From positions 230,001 to 275,770 of the forward strand of contig NW_013652627.1 of the NCBI RefSeq assembly GCF_000499385.1: a stretch of DNA of 45,770 nt, written 5' to 3'. Positions 27,904 through 38,300 of the stretch are shown piece by piece. Origin of the DNA: Eimeria necatrix (lineage: Eukaryota; Apicomplexa; Conoidasida; Eucoccidiorida; Eimeriidae). Position 1 is the first letter of the stretch, and each line of letters starts with the position of its first letter. Under the pieces are notes generated by a model. It was not told where the DNA came from, did no database searches, and saw only the letters and a list, made by a program, of their open reading frames with translations. The position numbers and the translations under genes are program-made.

Positions 27904-29317
27904 GACAGCAGCAGCAGCAGCTGAAACCAACTCTGTTGCTGGCAGGCAACAAGAGCCGCGCTTGCAGCAGCAGCAGCAGCAGCAGCAGCACAGTAACTTA
28001 TACAGCAGCAACAGCAGGGACAGCCTGCAGCCAGCTAGGCAGCTAGCTACAGCTAAACCCTAAACCCTAAACCCTAAACCCTAAACCCTAAACCCTAAAT
28101 CCCAAGCCCTCGCTCTTACAGCCTCCGTTAATTAGCTGGTTCCAAAGCAGGAGAACAGGATCCTGAAGGCACGAGGGGACAAAAGCACCAGAGCGTAAAC
28201 CCCAAACCCTAAACCCTAAACCCTAAACCCTAAACCCTATACCCTCAAAGACAGCTGCGCCCCTTCAACCATATACGCAGACATGAAACCCTCCCAGGCT
28301 GAACCGTGGAGCCTAAACCCTAAACCCTAAACCCCATGCCATCAACCCCAAACCCTAAACCCCACCCTAAACCCTAAACCCTAAACCCTAAACCCTAAAC
28401 CCTCGGGCGCAACCACCGACATTGATCGGCTTCTCGTTGTTCTTGACTATGAGGGAGAAAACCCCCACAAGTGCAGCAAGCCCCAAAACCCGCAGCAGCA
28501 GCCGCAGCAGCGCAGCAACAGCAGCACGGCCCGCCTTTTCGTTTGCTGCTGTTGCTGCATGCAGCCGCAGCGAAGTGTGTCTGCAGGGGCGCCGCGAGGT
28601 CCCCGGGGTCTGGGGGCCCCCCTTAAAGCTCTGGGGGCCCCCCAGGGGGCCCCCCAGGCCCCCCAGGGGGCCCCCCAGGGGGCCCCCCAGGGGGCCCTCA
28701 CCTGTGGCTTTCCCAGGCTCGGGGCCCCTTTCCGGGGCCTTCGTGGCTTCGGGGGCCCCCATGGGGGCCCCCAAGGGGCCCCCGATGCGACTCTTCAAAA
28801 GGCTAACTCGGGGGGCCCCTAGGGCCGAGCTCCCCGGGGCTTCTGGGTAAGCGAGGGCCCCCGGGGGGGCCCCCGGGGGGCCCCCCGAGGGCACCTCCTC
28901 CTCACTGGGGGGCCCCCAGCTGCGGTTGCTGGTACCATCGCTGGGGGGCCCCTCATGAGAGGGGCCCCCAGTGCTGGTTGACCAGTTGGTGAGGCCCTCA
29001 AGTTCGTCTCTGTTGATTCTGTATTCGATGTCTGCTGCTGCTGCTGCTGCTGGCGCTGCTGCTGCTGCTGCTGCTGCTGCAGCGGCCAGTGGGGCCTCCC
29101 CGGACCCCAGCGACGCCGGGGGCCCCTGGGGGCCCCCCGGGGGGCCCCCTTGAACCTCTGCAACGGCCAACTCTGCAGAAAGCCCACTCAAATAGTAATG
29201 GGGGGCCCCCATGGGTGCTTCAGCCCTGCCAAATGCAAAGGGGGGCCCCCCCAGTACCCAGTGGCAGGCAGGGGGGGCCCCCAGGAGCAGCAGCGCCAAA
29301 CGAGCAGGGTGACGCAT
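26892..29317 (-). CDS. Probable secretory/membrane protein of unknown function, 7 exons, about 425 aa
   Basis: Exons: 29317-28417, 28298-28243, 28162-28120, 27869-27811, 27580-27554, 27320-27245, 27007-26892 (TGA). The start is chosen because MRHPARLALLLLGAPPA looks like a signal peptide; the frame is open further upstream to about 29545. Exon 1 continues with a Gly/Pro/Ala low-complexity region encoded by GGGGCCCC words and ends with a transmembrane helix (VLGLAALVGVFSLIV) followed by KNNEKPIN. The small exons then encode a normal-looking domain: WEGFMSAYMVEGAQLSLR, DPVLLLWNQLINGG, VLRFEYMGVNLVSNVARYP, NITVE, FNAVANEIAQRLDAYVAKTP and ITVYEEARRLDRMGMYGG. Each junction is in phase. The exon 1 donor (G|GTGGTT) is chosen by phase and is the weakest point. 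I do not recognise the family. Predicted topology is a luminal N-terminus with a C-terminal domain after one membrane span. Confidence 0.7.
27008..28417. repeat. Telomere-like arrays in the introns of the secretory/membrane gene
   Basis: Arrays at about 27018-27055, 27150-27175, 27225-27242, 27336-27372, 27486-27515, 27622-27660, 27763-27802, 28053-28102, 28198-28240 and 28310-28406. In the three introns 27810-27581, 27553-27321 and 27244-27008, the gene-sense 5' side carries AAACCCT and the 3' side AGGGTTT. Confidence 0.92.
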
Positions 29318-31794
29318 GGCCAAGACAGCCCTGCTGCTGCTCGTGCTGCTGCTGCTTCTGTTGCTGCTGCTGCGCCTCTTGCTGCAGCAGCTGCTCTGGC
29401 CCACAACCAAGCTGCCCTGTAGCTGCAGCGGCTGCTGCTGACGTCGCTGCGCAGACTGCTGCTGCTGCTGTCGCCGCTTCTCCAGTTGCTTCAGCAGCTG
29501 CTGCAGCAGCAGCTGCCGCTGCTGACGCCGAAAGTGCTGCCGCACCTACTGCAGCAGCTATAGCTGCTGCTGCAGCAACAGCAGTTTCTGAAGCTGCTGC
29601 TAGTTGTTGTCCAGTTGATGTAAAAGGCGCCTCAGCTGCTGCCGCCCTTGCTCAAATTGCCCCAGCAGCTGCTGCAGGCGCTGCTGCTGCTGCTGCTGCC
29701 GCTCCAGCGGCAGCCGTAGCTGCTGCGGCTGCTTCTGCTGCAGCTACTGCAGCTACTACTGCAGCTTGTGCTGCTGCAGGTAGCAGCAGCTGCCGCTGCT
29801 TCTGCTGCAACTTGTATTGCTGGGCTGCTGCTGCTGCTGGAAGTGCAGCAGCAGGTATGTCATTTGGAGGCGCAGCCGGAGTTGCTGCTCATTGCTGCTG
29901 CAGCGCTTGAAGTCTAGGCCAAGGCAGCAGCAGGAAATAAAACAAGAAAAAATGCTGAAGGCATTTTGGCTGGAAGCAATTCTGTGCGTGGATTTGCCTG
30001 AAACCCCCGCTGCGCAGCCCTCTCTTTGGACTTTCAGTGAGCCTGCAGGCAGGAGGGCCACAGAAGCCTCGAGGGGGGCTTTCCTTGCAAAAATGGAAAG
30101 TTTGAGTAGCCTTTAATCAAACAATAAAGACATATAATTCTTGTACAAGCTTAAAAAGAAGCGGGGCAGACGTGCAGGGCTGCAGAGCAGCATAAAAAGG
30201 CCGACCCCAGGCAAGGGGAGAGCACCGAAGCGGAGATGTGAAACTCCCGATGAAGCTGTGGAAGCCTCAAACCACAATTTAGGGTTTGGGAGCTAGGGTT
30301 TAGGGCTACGCCGTGAGGGCAGCTGGAACGGACGGGGAACTTCCTTCTTGGCCCCCACTAGTGTCCGGCAGATCGATCTAGGGGCTTCTGCGTGGGCGGT
30401 CAGTTTCGGAGTCCTGAAGGCAGTTCTTCGTTATTTAGCAGTAAATAGTGAAGCAAAATTGGACTTTTGCTTTAATTCAGCGTTTTCAAACAATTTGAGC
30501 GCAATAATGTCCAAACATGCTCCCAGAACGGTGATAACCCCCACGCGCTGCTTCTAGCCCGAACTCGAGCATAGTCGAACACCTCGACGGCGGCAGAAAA
30601 CCGAATGAAGCCATTTCAACCTGTTTTACTGCTTTTTTTCAAATTTAAACACGAGTAAACGGCGGAAGAAAACAAGTTAAGCTCATTTACCCTCAAGAAT
30701 TACCGACCTTGCAGTGGGTTCGGGCGCGAGCGGTGGTCCATGGCACCATGTTCAAGTATTTATTGCCAAGCGTGTGAACTTTAGAACTCGCTGTAGTTGT
30801 TTTAATTTTATCTTCAGAAAATTGTTCCGTTTACATTGAATTCACCTGTTTGCTGCTCGCCTCCGCTTCGGCATGCTGCGGAGCTGACCCGCCAGCAAGG
30901 CCATTCAAAACGAACGTTTACAATTCTCACAAACAACGGGCCGTTCTGTTTACGTTCTGCCTCAGTAATGAGAAATATTCCACAGCAAGTGGCGTTAATA
31001 TGCAAAGAAACAAGAAAACAGACGGCCGAAAAAGCAGAGCACTCTACACTTGCAAACGAGTACTCGTGCACTGTTTTCGCAAGACCCAGAACAAGGGTCT
31101 TCTTTGCTCTCCAGCAGCAGCTCTGAAGAGCCGCACCAGCTTGCCTGCAGCCGCTGCTGCTGATCACAAAGATACACATAAGCAAGAAAAAAATGGCTTG
31201 ACCTCTCGCCCGCATTGCCAGCTTTTCGAATTGCTGGCTAGCTAGTTCATTGTACAGCGCTGCCGCGGTTGCTGCTGCTGTCGTCGCTGCTGCCGCTGCG
31301 CTGCCGCTGCCACAGCCGCTGCCCCCACGCCGGCTGCTGCATGACTGCAGTTCCTCAGGCTGCGGCCGGCGAGATGCCCGCACCAGGCGTCAGGCCAGGC
31401 CCACTGCGAGCTAGCTAGCTAGCTAGCTGGCTAGCTAGTTGGCAAAGACGCCAGCCAGCTTTATGGCGACGTAGCTCAAGCCCGATGACCTTCTGAATTT
31501 ATTTGTGCTGCCTCCTGGGCAGCCGGCTGTGGTACTACGTCACCACGCCAGTTGTGTAGCTATCCAGCTAGCGAAGCCTTCAGATAGCTAGCTAGCTAGC
31601 TAGCTAGCTAGCTAGACAGGCTCGCTTTCGACGTGCGCCTCTGAATTCACCAGGGGATACGTTCAAGCCGGTAAGAACTTTCGTAGATTCACCTTGCACG
31701 GTGCCCGCTGCCCGTCGCTGGCCAGCCAGACAACTAGCTAGCCAGCTAGCTAGCCAGCTAGCTGCTTGCGCAGCCAGCTAGCTGCAGCCCCGAG
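29318..31794. other. Intergenic stretch upstream of the secretory/membrane gene; no supported gene
   Basis: The interval 29330-29910 is dense in GCT/CTG runs that keep both strands open. From about 30120 to 30800 the sequence is unique and mixed. A minus-strand ORF at 31383-30814 begins with GTG and contains a hydrophobic stretch (AIFFLLMCIFVI) but has no clear ATG, splice context or homology that I can see. GCTA arrays are at about 31408-31440, 31583-31616 and 31735-31795, ending at the stop codon of the next minus-strand gene. Confidence 0.6.
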
Positions 31795-31795
31795 C
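31730..31795. repeat. GCTAGCCA array abutting a stop codon
   Basis: GCTAGCCAGCTA units run to the last base of the stop codon of the minus-strand 7-exon gene, and therefore form the very start of its 3' untranslated region. Related short arrays are at 31408-31440 and 31583-31616. Confidence 0.85.
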
Positions 31796-33920
31796 TAGTA
31801 AAAGCGCTCGGCCTGCAGCCCCGTGGCAAAGACCGAGTCCGTGTAACCCCCAGTCTCCCACACTGCCGGCCCGTGTCGCCCAGTGCTCACATCCACCACT
31901 GCGCACAGCGCGGCCAAGTCTTTGGGCCGGTCCATCAGCAAAGAGTAGCTGCACGTCACCGTCGCCAGCACGCAGCAGCGGCTCTCCTGCAGCTGCTGCT
32001 TCACTGAAAAAAACAGCCCAAACCCTAAACCCTAAACCCTAAACCCAAAATCCTGAACCCTGAAATCTGAAACATAGGAATAAACTACAAATAAAGAGCG
32101 ACGACTCTACGGCCCGAATCCTAAATGCAGCTCACAAATAAAAGACGGCGTAAAAAGCCGCTCATTAGCCCCAACCCTCCAACTCTAAACCCTAAACCCT
32201 GATGATCTAGCAGCCCAAATTCAGCGCAGTACCTAAACAGGCCAGTGAGGGCAAAGGAATGCCTATTATGGATAAGAAGCTAAAACCAGCCAATCTAGAG
32301 GCAAAAGTGGAACCCCCAGGTCTATCTCCTATAAGCTACACCTAAACCCCGAACCCTAAACACTAGCCCGTAGACCTAAACCCTAAACCCTAATGCTGCC
32401 TGTCGCTCACAAGGCTTGATGATCTTGTTGACTTCGTTGAAGGCGGGCGAGTGGCGAATGCCTATATAGAGGTCCTGGACTGTTCTGAAATCGATCTGAA
32501 TGGGACTTGTGAAGTGCCGCGCCAGCCCCACGTTTGCCAGCAAAAGCAAACCATCGGGGTACTTCACCCGCAGCTGCTTCCGCTTCACCTTAAGAGACTC
32601 GTGGCACAGCTTCGAGCACATTATGCCCCTGAAGAGGTAAGAGCCCGCAGCATTGCACAGACCAGACAATTGCCTCAATAACACAAAAGCAGCAAAAGTG
32701 ACAGCAGCAAACAAGAATTGGCCCGCAGAGCCCCAGCGAGGCTGCTAGGGAAGCCAAAACGAAGCAGAAAGATAAACGCAAAAATAAGAGAATTTGTAGC
32801 GCCAGAGTTGAGATAAAGATGCACAAGCAGAGATTCCGAGAAATTCCAAGAAATTGAAAAAGAAGTGCCAGCAGAGCCAGGGGAGATAAAAAGAAACAAA
32901 AAGAGGAGAAAAGGAGACAACAAGAGACAAAGAGCGATTCTGGAAAAGAAGGCAGAGTGACAAATGCGGCAAACAGAGGCCCCGGGAGAGGCCCGAAGAA
33001 GCATCCGCAACAGAGAGGGAAAAGAGAAGACAAGACACAAAAGATGCGAGAAAAGAGAAAAAAATGGAGCAAGTTGGAGATGAAAGGTGAAGAAACGTGA
33101 AAGTGGAGAGGCCCAAAAAAAGGCAACGCGGTCACTGGAAAAAATGAGATAAAAGATACCGACAATAAAGCATGCAATGGCCAGAAAAGAAACAATGGAG
33201 AAGAGAAGGAGAGACAAAAAGGGCGAAAAAAGAAGCAAAAAAGAGACAATGAAGGGCACAAATTGATGAACGCAAACAGAAAGATAAGACAGAGAAACAC
33301 GAAGAGAGAAAAGAGGACAAAATAGGGGCAAAATAAACAAAAACAGATGTGCAATTACAAACCCAAAGAGAGCTGAAGCAGAGGGACACGGGGGAGGAAA
33401 CCGATAAGGTTTCGGAGTTTAGGGTTTAGGGTTTAAGAACGAGGGTTTAGGGTGTAGGGAACCACAATTATGAGGGTTTAACGAATAAGTCATAAGCATT
33501 CGCCCTCGAACTGCTAGGCTTCTAGCATTAACTCACGCAGTCAACAGCTGTATCGCCTCCAAATAAATGTCTGCAATCATCTTGCCTGCGCGAGACGACA
33601 AATGTACATACACCCCACCGTGCAGCAGCAGGTGCGGCAGCAACAGCGACGGCAGCAGCACGAAAAGCAGCAGCAAGAGAACAGTCGCGGCTGCAGCAAC
33701 AGCAGTAGCACGAAGCAGCAACTGCAGCAGCACCAGCAGCAGCATCGACACAAGCAGCCAATAGAAAGTGAACGAGCAACAATAAACCGCTGCGCCACCA
33801 GCAACAAGTGCATCAGCACCAGAGCAAAGAGCAGAAAAGAGGCAACAAGCAGCTGCAGCACTATCAGCAGCAAATGTCACGCACAGCAGCGGCCGCACCC
33901 GGGATTCAAATCGCCATGTT

Positions 33921-33953
<33 letters not shown>

Positions 33954-35213
33954 ACACATTATGCGACATTCGCCACAGGAACAGGCTGCAAAAGAGCCAT
34001 ACAGCAGCAGCAAAGCACAAGGCAGCAGCAGCAGCAATGGCAGCGACGGCCTACCTATGTTGTCATATTCAAATTGGTAGAGCAGAGCAATGCGGATAGC
34101 AACTTGAGAAGGCAAATGATATTTTGCCGCTAAAGCTCTCGCCGCCTTCTGCACCTCAGGGCTCTTCTCGTTTTTAGCAAACATTGGCAAAGAAAGTTCC
34201 CTACTCTTCTGTAGCAGCAGCAGTCGCAGCAGCAGCAAGGACAGCAGAAGCCGCAGCAGCAGGAAGGCAATCAAACTTCCTTGAAGCGAAAGCCACTCAG
34301 CGCAGCTGCGTTTGCATTAGAACCACTCCATAAGAAGTGCCGCTGCCGCTGGCTTGCTGCCGTTTTGCTGCTATATATGCTGCCCCTGCTGCTTTGCTGC
34401 TGTTGATGCTGCAGCACACGAAAGTTTCCCCAAGTGCAGGGTCTAAGCTTAAGCTTAAGGGTTCAGGGGAGATGGTGTTCGGCGTTACCCAGTCATAACG
34501 ATGTGACAACTGAAGGGGCCACTTCTTTTCCTTCTGCCCAGCACTTTGTTGAGGTTTCGCTGATGTGGATGCCTCCTGCTGCTGCTGTTCCCCTTGCTGC
34601 TGCTGCTGCTGCTCCTCCGGCTGCTGCTCCGGTTCCTGCTGCTCTTGCTGCCCCTTTTGGTGATTAGAGGAGTCATCTGTGTTGCCTTTCTTCTGCTCCT
34701 CCTCATCATCCTCAGGGTCGATTGCTGTGAAAACCCGCAGGGCCTAGACCCTAAACCCTAAACTGTGTGCTTTGAAAATGTAACTTCATAAACTCAGTTC
34801 CAGCGCCACCCTGAAGTGTCTTTCAGGCAATGCGCCCGACCCCTAAAGCTAAACCCTAAACCCTAAACCCTAAACCCTAGGGGGCATACGGTCCGTGGGG
34901 GCCTCGATGCCCTGTACTTGCATTGACTGAAGGAGCTTCTTTGGGTCCGGGTGAGCGCCCCTTTTCCCCTCCTTGAAGCTAAATTTCCGTTTGCCGTAAC
35001 CCCTGAAACACTAGCAGCTTCACACATTTCTGTTGAGGTTTTGCCTTGAGGCCCCCATGAATCTGCAGGGATATCTTGGGCAAAAGAGCTACGGAAGATG
35101 GCCAAATCTCTAGGGCTTAGGTTTCAGGGTTTACGCCTCACTGCTTACTCGTACACTTGTTCCTCTTGGCCCTTCTGCCGCCTGGTGGCAAGGGCCGATT
35201 TGAGCTCCGCCAT
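31795..35213 (-). CDS. Unknown protein with a conserved-looking C-terminal domain, 7 exons, about 370 aa
   Basis: Exons: 35213-35149, 35002-34890, 34724-34420, 34208-34055, 33585-33537, 32628-32411, 32003-31795 (TAG). Junction phases 2, 1, 0, 1, 2 and 1 all match. The start reads MAELKSALATRRQKGQEEQ, then GKRKFSFKEGKRG and DPKKLLQSMQVQGIEAPTD, followed by an acidic and Gln-rich linker. The C-terminal 270 residues lack homopolymers: WVTPNTISPEPLSLSLDPAL, PEVQKAARALAAKYHLPSQV, IRIALLYQFEYDNIGKM, IADIYLEAIQLL, YPDGLLLLANVGLARHFTSP, IQIDFRTVQDLYIGIRHSP, AALCAVVDVSTGRHGPAVWE. The composition suggests a folded, conserved domain, but I cannot name it. Introns 5 and 6 are unusual: a 0.9-kb polypyrimidine intron and one with TTTAGGG units at both ends. 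The CAG-rich ORF on the plus strand at 33602-34099 is antisense intron sequence. Confidence 0.75.
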
Positions 35214-35390
35214 GTCGGCTGAGGCCTCAACCCTGAGCCCTAAAGCCTGGGCGTTGAGCCAAACTCTCAAAGCAAGCTAAATGGCACTGGATTACGATAA
35301 ATAGCCGTAACAAGCGCTGGAAGTTAAAGGTCACTGTTGAACGCACGCCGCGCTGCTATTTGGACAAACCCGGGACCTAAAACCCTAAAC
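32017..35390. repeat. Last telomere-like arrays before the repeat-poor segment
   Basis: Short arrays at about 32017-32045, 32185-32200, 32340-32395, 33415-33455, 34745-34762 and 34850-34880, with single degenerate units at about 35105-35135 and 35378-35390. They shorten and decay towards the right, and none is seen after 35390. Confidence 0.85.
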
Positions 35391-38300
35391 CGTATTTCAA
35401 CAAGGACCAAATTGATACATGAGACACAAAAAATAAAACAAATTATTAACTGCAACGGTATATTCAGGGCTGAAGGGGTAGAAGGCTGTAGCTTACCACA
35501 GGCAGAAGGACCACTACTTTTTCAAGTCGTCGTGGCCGCCTCAACCCATAGGCCTTCAGTTCTGGTTCGAAAGCAAAACTTAAATGAATGATTGTTACTT
35601 TTGTTTCAAGTAGCTCAGTAGATTAGGAATGGCTACCTCTTAACTACGGAGTATTTCACTCTCAAGTACACAGGAGCAATCCTACGGTCGAGAGCTCTGG
35701 AACGCGGGTCCCTGCGCTACGATGTGCATTCAACGGTAGCGGCTAAAAGTAGCAGAAACAAAGCCAGCTGTTGCTGCTATTAATTGCCGTCAATGCCGAA
35801 GTCGCTATGAGACTGCGTACTCCGGGCAGCTATCCAGCGTGGTCCAAATTTGAATTGTTTCTATCAAACGCATCGATGCACTAAATCACGAGCCATAAAC
35901 GCTGCTCAGTTGGCAATAGCCAGCGTTTTTATCTAGTGAGGGGTCCTGGAAAGAATGATGGACACAATGATGGACGGCCAGAATCGGCTACTCTCGAAAC
36001 AAGCATAGCCCAAACCGGAGGCAGAAGAGTTTACAGCATTTTACTTTGATAGTCAGTACACAGTTAATTCAGTTGTTGCAATCAACCGTAGGCACCAATT
36101 AACGAACGTCTGGAAAGTGGGGGGATGTGTGGACAGGAACACGATTCAGTTCAGGTTTAGCCGCGAAGCTGTCCGCCGAGCTCGAGGGACAACTGCCATC
36201 GAATACAAACTTGCCTCCCAAGGCTGGTAAAACACGAACACGGTTACACAACCCCTTAGTACTGTTTGCAGGGGTCTGCTATGTTCTGTGCAGTTGGCCT
36301 CTGAAACTGGTTTCGATGGGATACCACAAGAAAACATGAAAAGGCCCCCTTCAGAACAATGATAGAAAGCAAAAAAAAAAGTCAAACTCATAATCCAGCT
36401 CATTTCATGCTTCTTTCCAGTAGTTGGTATCTTTAGGCTGCGCTGATTGCTGAGATGCCGAACGCTGCTAGCCCGGGAACAGACGCTCCCCACTACTATC
36501 GCAAAACTGACTTTCCGTAATCAGAAACTACTTTCTTCAATGCGCCACTTGCCTGAGGTCTTCTAACTGTCGAGTCGCAACGAAAACTTCTCTGCAGTGA
36601 AGGAGGCATTTCAACGCAACTTGAAGACGGGTGAGACTAACACTATACGGCAAGCACCTCTTCAAAATGGTGTAAAACATTTATTTTTGGACTAAGTGGT
36701 GTATATGTACAAACATAGTGGCTTAAAATGACGCTTATATGTTGGCTTACGTTAGCAATGCCAAATTCAGCAGCAAATGCTGCAGACCTTTATGGCGCTG
36801 TATGTGCTGATGCTAAAGTGTAAACATTCCTCTCAAACCGTAGTGAAAAATTTTAAAGTGGAAATTAGGCAAAGATCACCGCAGTCGTATATTTGCCGAA
36901 TGATTGCACAGTATTATCAATCGTTCATATTACCGCTTGGTAAACTGGGGAAGCAAGAGTGGCTCTAGCGAGTAGGGCTAATTCACTGAACTAAAGGAAA
37001 CAATTGCTGTGTCCAACGACCCACTTAATCATGGTACAAGAGCTGTTCGCTCAAGCCCTTTGAAAGCACTTCTAGGTATGTGCATGCACGTTGATACCAG
37101 CTTCTTGTCGCATAGAAGTGCCTTTGAACCTTCCTGGCTCACTAGTCTACTGAAGCGTTATCCTGGGAAATCAAGTGCGCTTGGGACATCAATCGTAACT
37201 GCGATTTCCTCGGTCCGATATTTTGGGGCATCACCCTCGTGTCAGGTCTGCGCCTGAACTCTGCTTTTTCTCATGGATGGCGAAAAGTGGAGAATTTGTG
37301 ATGAGCGGCTCTACCAGGGCAAAATCTCCGCCTCATTGTCGCCAAGGCTCTTAAAAGCTTAGTCTTGAATCTTGCATTTTAGACCCTGGAATCTAGAAGA
37401 AAGAGTTTTTGCTTACTCCATGCGTTGCCAGCGCGCTCCTTGAGATTTCTTCTTCCCACCTATCATATCAACAACTTGGACTAGGGAGCTAACCCCTTAG
37501 ATAGGTGCCAATTTTTTCCTTCTGTAGTTCCGAAGAGGCAAAGGAGTTCTAAGGGTGACCGTTGGTTAATCATTGCTCATACGCATTTGTTATTAGTTTT
37601 TTCTTGCCGTTTGCTGCGAACTACGGCAGCTTCAACCAAATAAGCATAATTCTATCTTTCGGTAAAATATTGAGGAATATTAATTAGTGGAAGCCACTAT
37701 TTTCCTCGATCGGTGGAGCACGAAGAGCAGCTACTGAGAAGGCATGTGCCGATACTTGAGTAAGTCTGCAGTGGTGTCCTCATATAACCGATACCTGATA
37801 CAGCCCCATTTCTCTCTTGGGCGCAATTGTGGTAGCTCGATGTCCAAAATTATCAACCCTGGAGTCAATTTTTATGGGGGAGCAATGAATCGATTGCTTT
37901 ATATGTGTATGATTGAGGCTATATCGTACGGAGAAGGCAGCTCCCAGGGAAAATACCGGTAAACACAGTATCGTTAACCATGAATAAAAGCGGCAATCAA
38001 ATGTAATAATAAATATTCTAAAAGCGATACTACTTCTCGAGAAACTTCACTACGGCTGGTGCCCGGCGATGAGAGTCAGAAGAATCTCTGAACGTTCACG
38101 CGCGCTGCACTCCCCAGACTATGCTGATTGTAACTCTCTAACATTTTAATAGTTACGACGTCTATTGCATAGCCACTGATTTTGTCTATACCTGTGTAGC
38201 ATTCCATGAACAACTCCATAACGCCACCTACACTTTTCTTTTAGCTTGTCCATCTTAGAGATTCTTGAAATTACCAATCGCCCAAGTAAAATGAAAACGC

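Noticed and set aside
28388..29545. Start of the secretory gene at 29545
   Set aside because: The frame is open, but the extra 76 residues are Gln/Arg/Ser repeat; a signal-peptide-like start at 29317 is more natural.
29089..29910. 273-codon plus-strand Ala-rich ORF
   Set aside because: It arises from GCT runs and is antisense to the secretory-gene exon and its 5' flank; composition is almost pure Ala, Pro and Gly.
30814..31383. Minus-strand 189-codon ORF with a hydrophobic stretch
   Set aside because: It begins with GTG in a CTG-rich stretch, has no ATG near the helical start, and I found no splice partner or family. It remains possible but is not supported.
32590..33354. Minus-strand 254-codon hydrophobic ORF
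   Set aside because: It is a by-product of the polypyrimidine intron; two other minus frames are also open over the same bases, and the flanking exons splice across it in phase.
33602..34099. Plus-strand 165-codon Gln/Ser/Ala ORF
   Set aside because: It lies antisense to an intron and exon of the 7-exon gene and contains only degenerate CAG repeats.
35625..35720. tRNA-like words (AGTAGCTCAGTAGATTAGG)
   Set aside because: An A-box-like word is present, but there is no matching B box, acceptor stem or anticodon arm in the following 80 bases.
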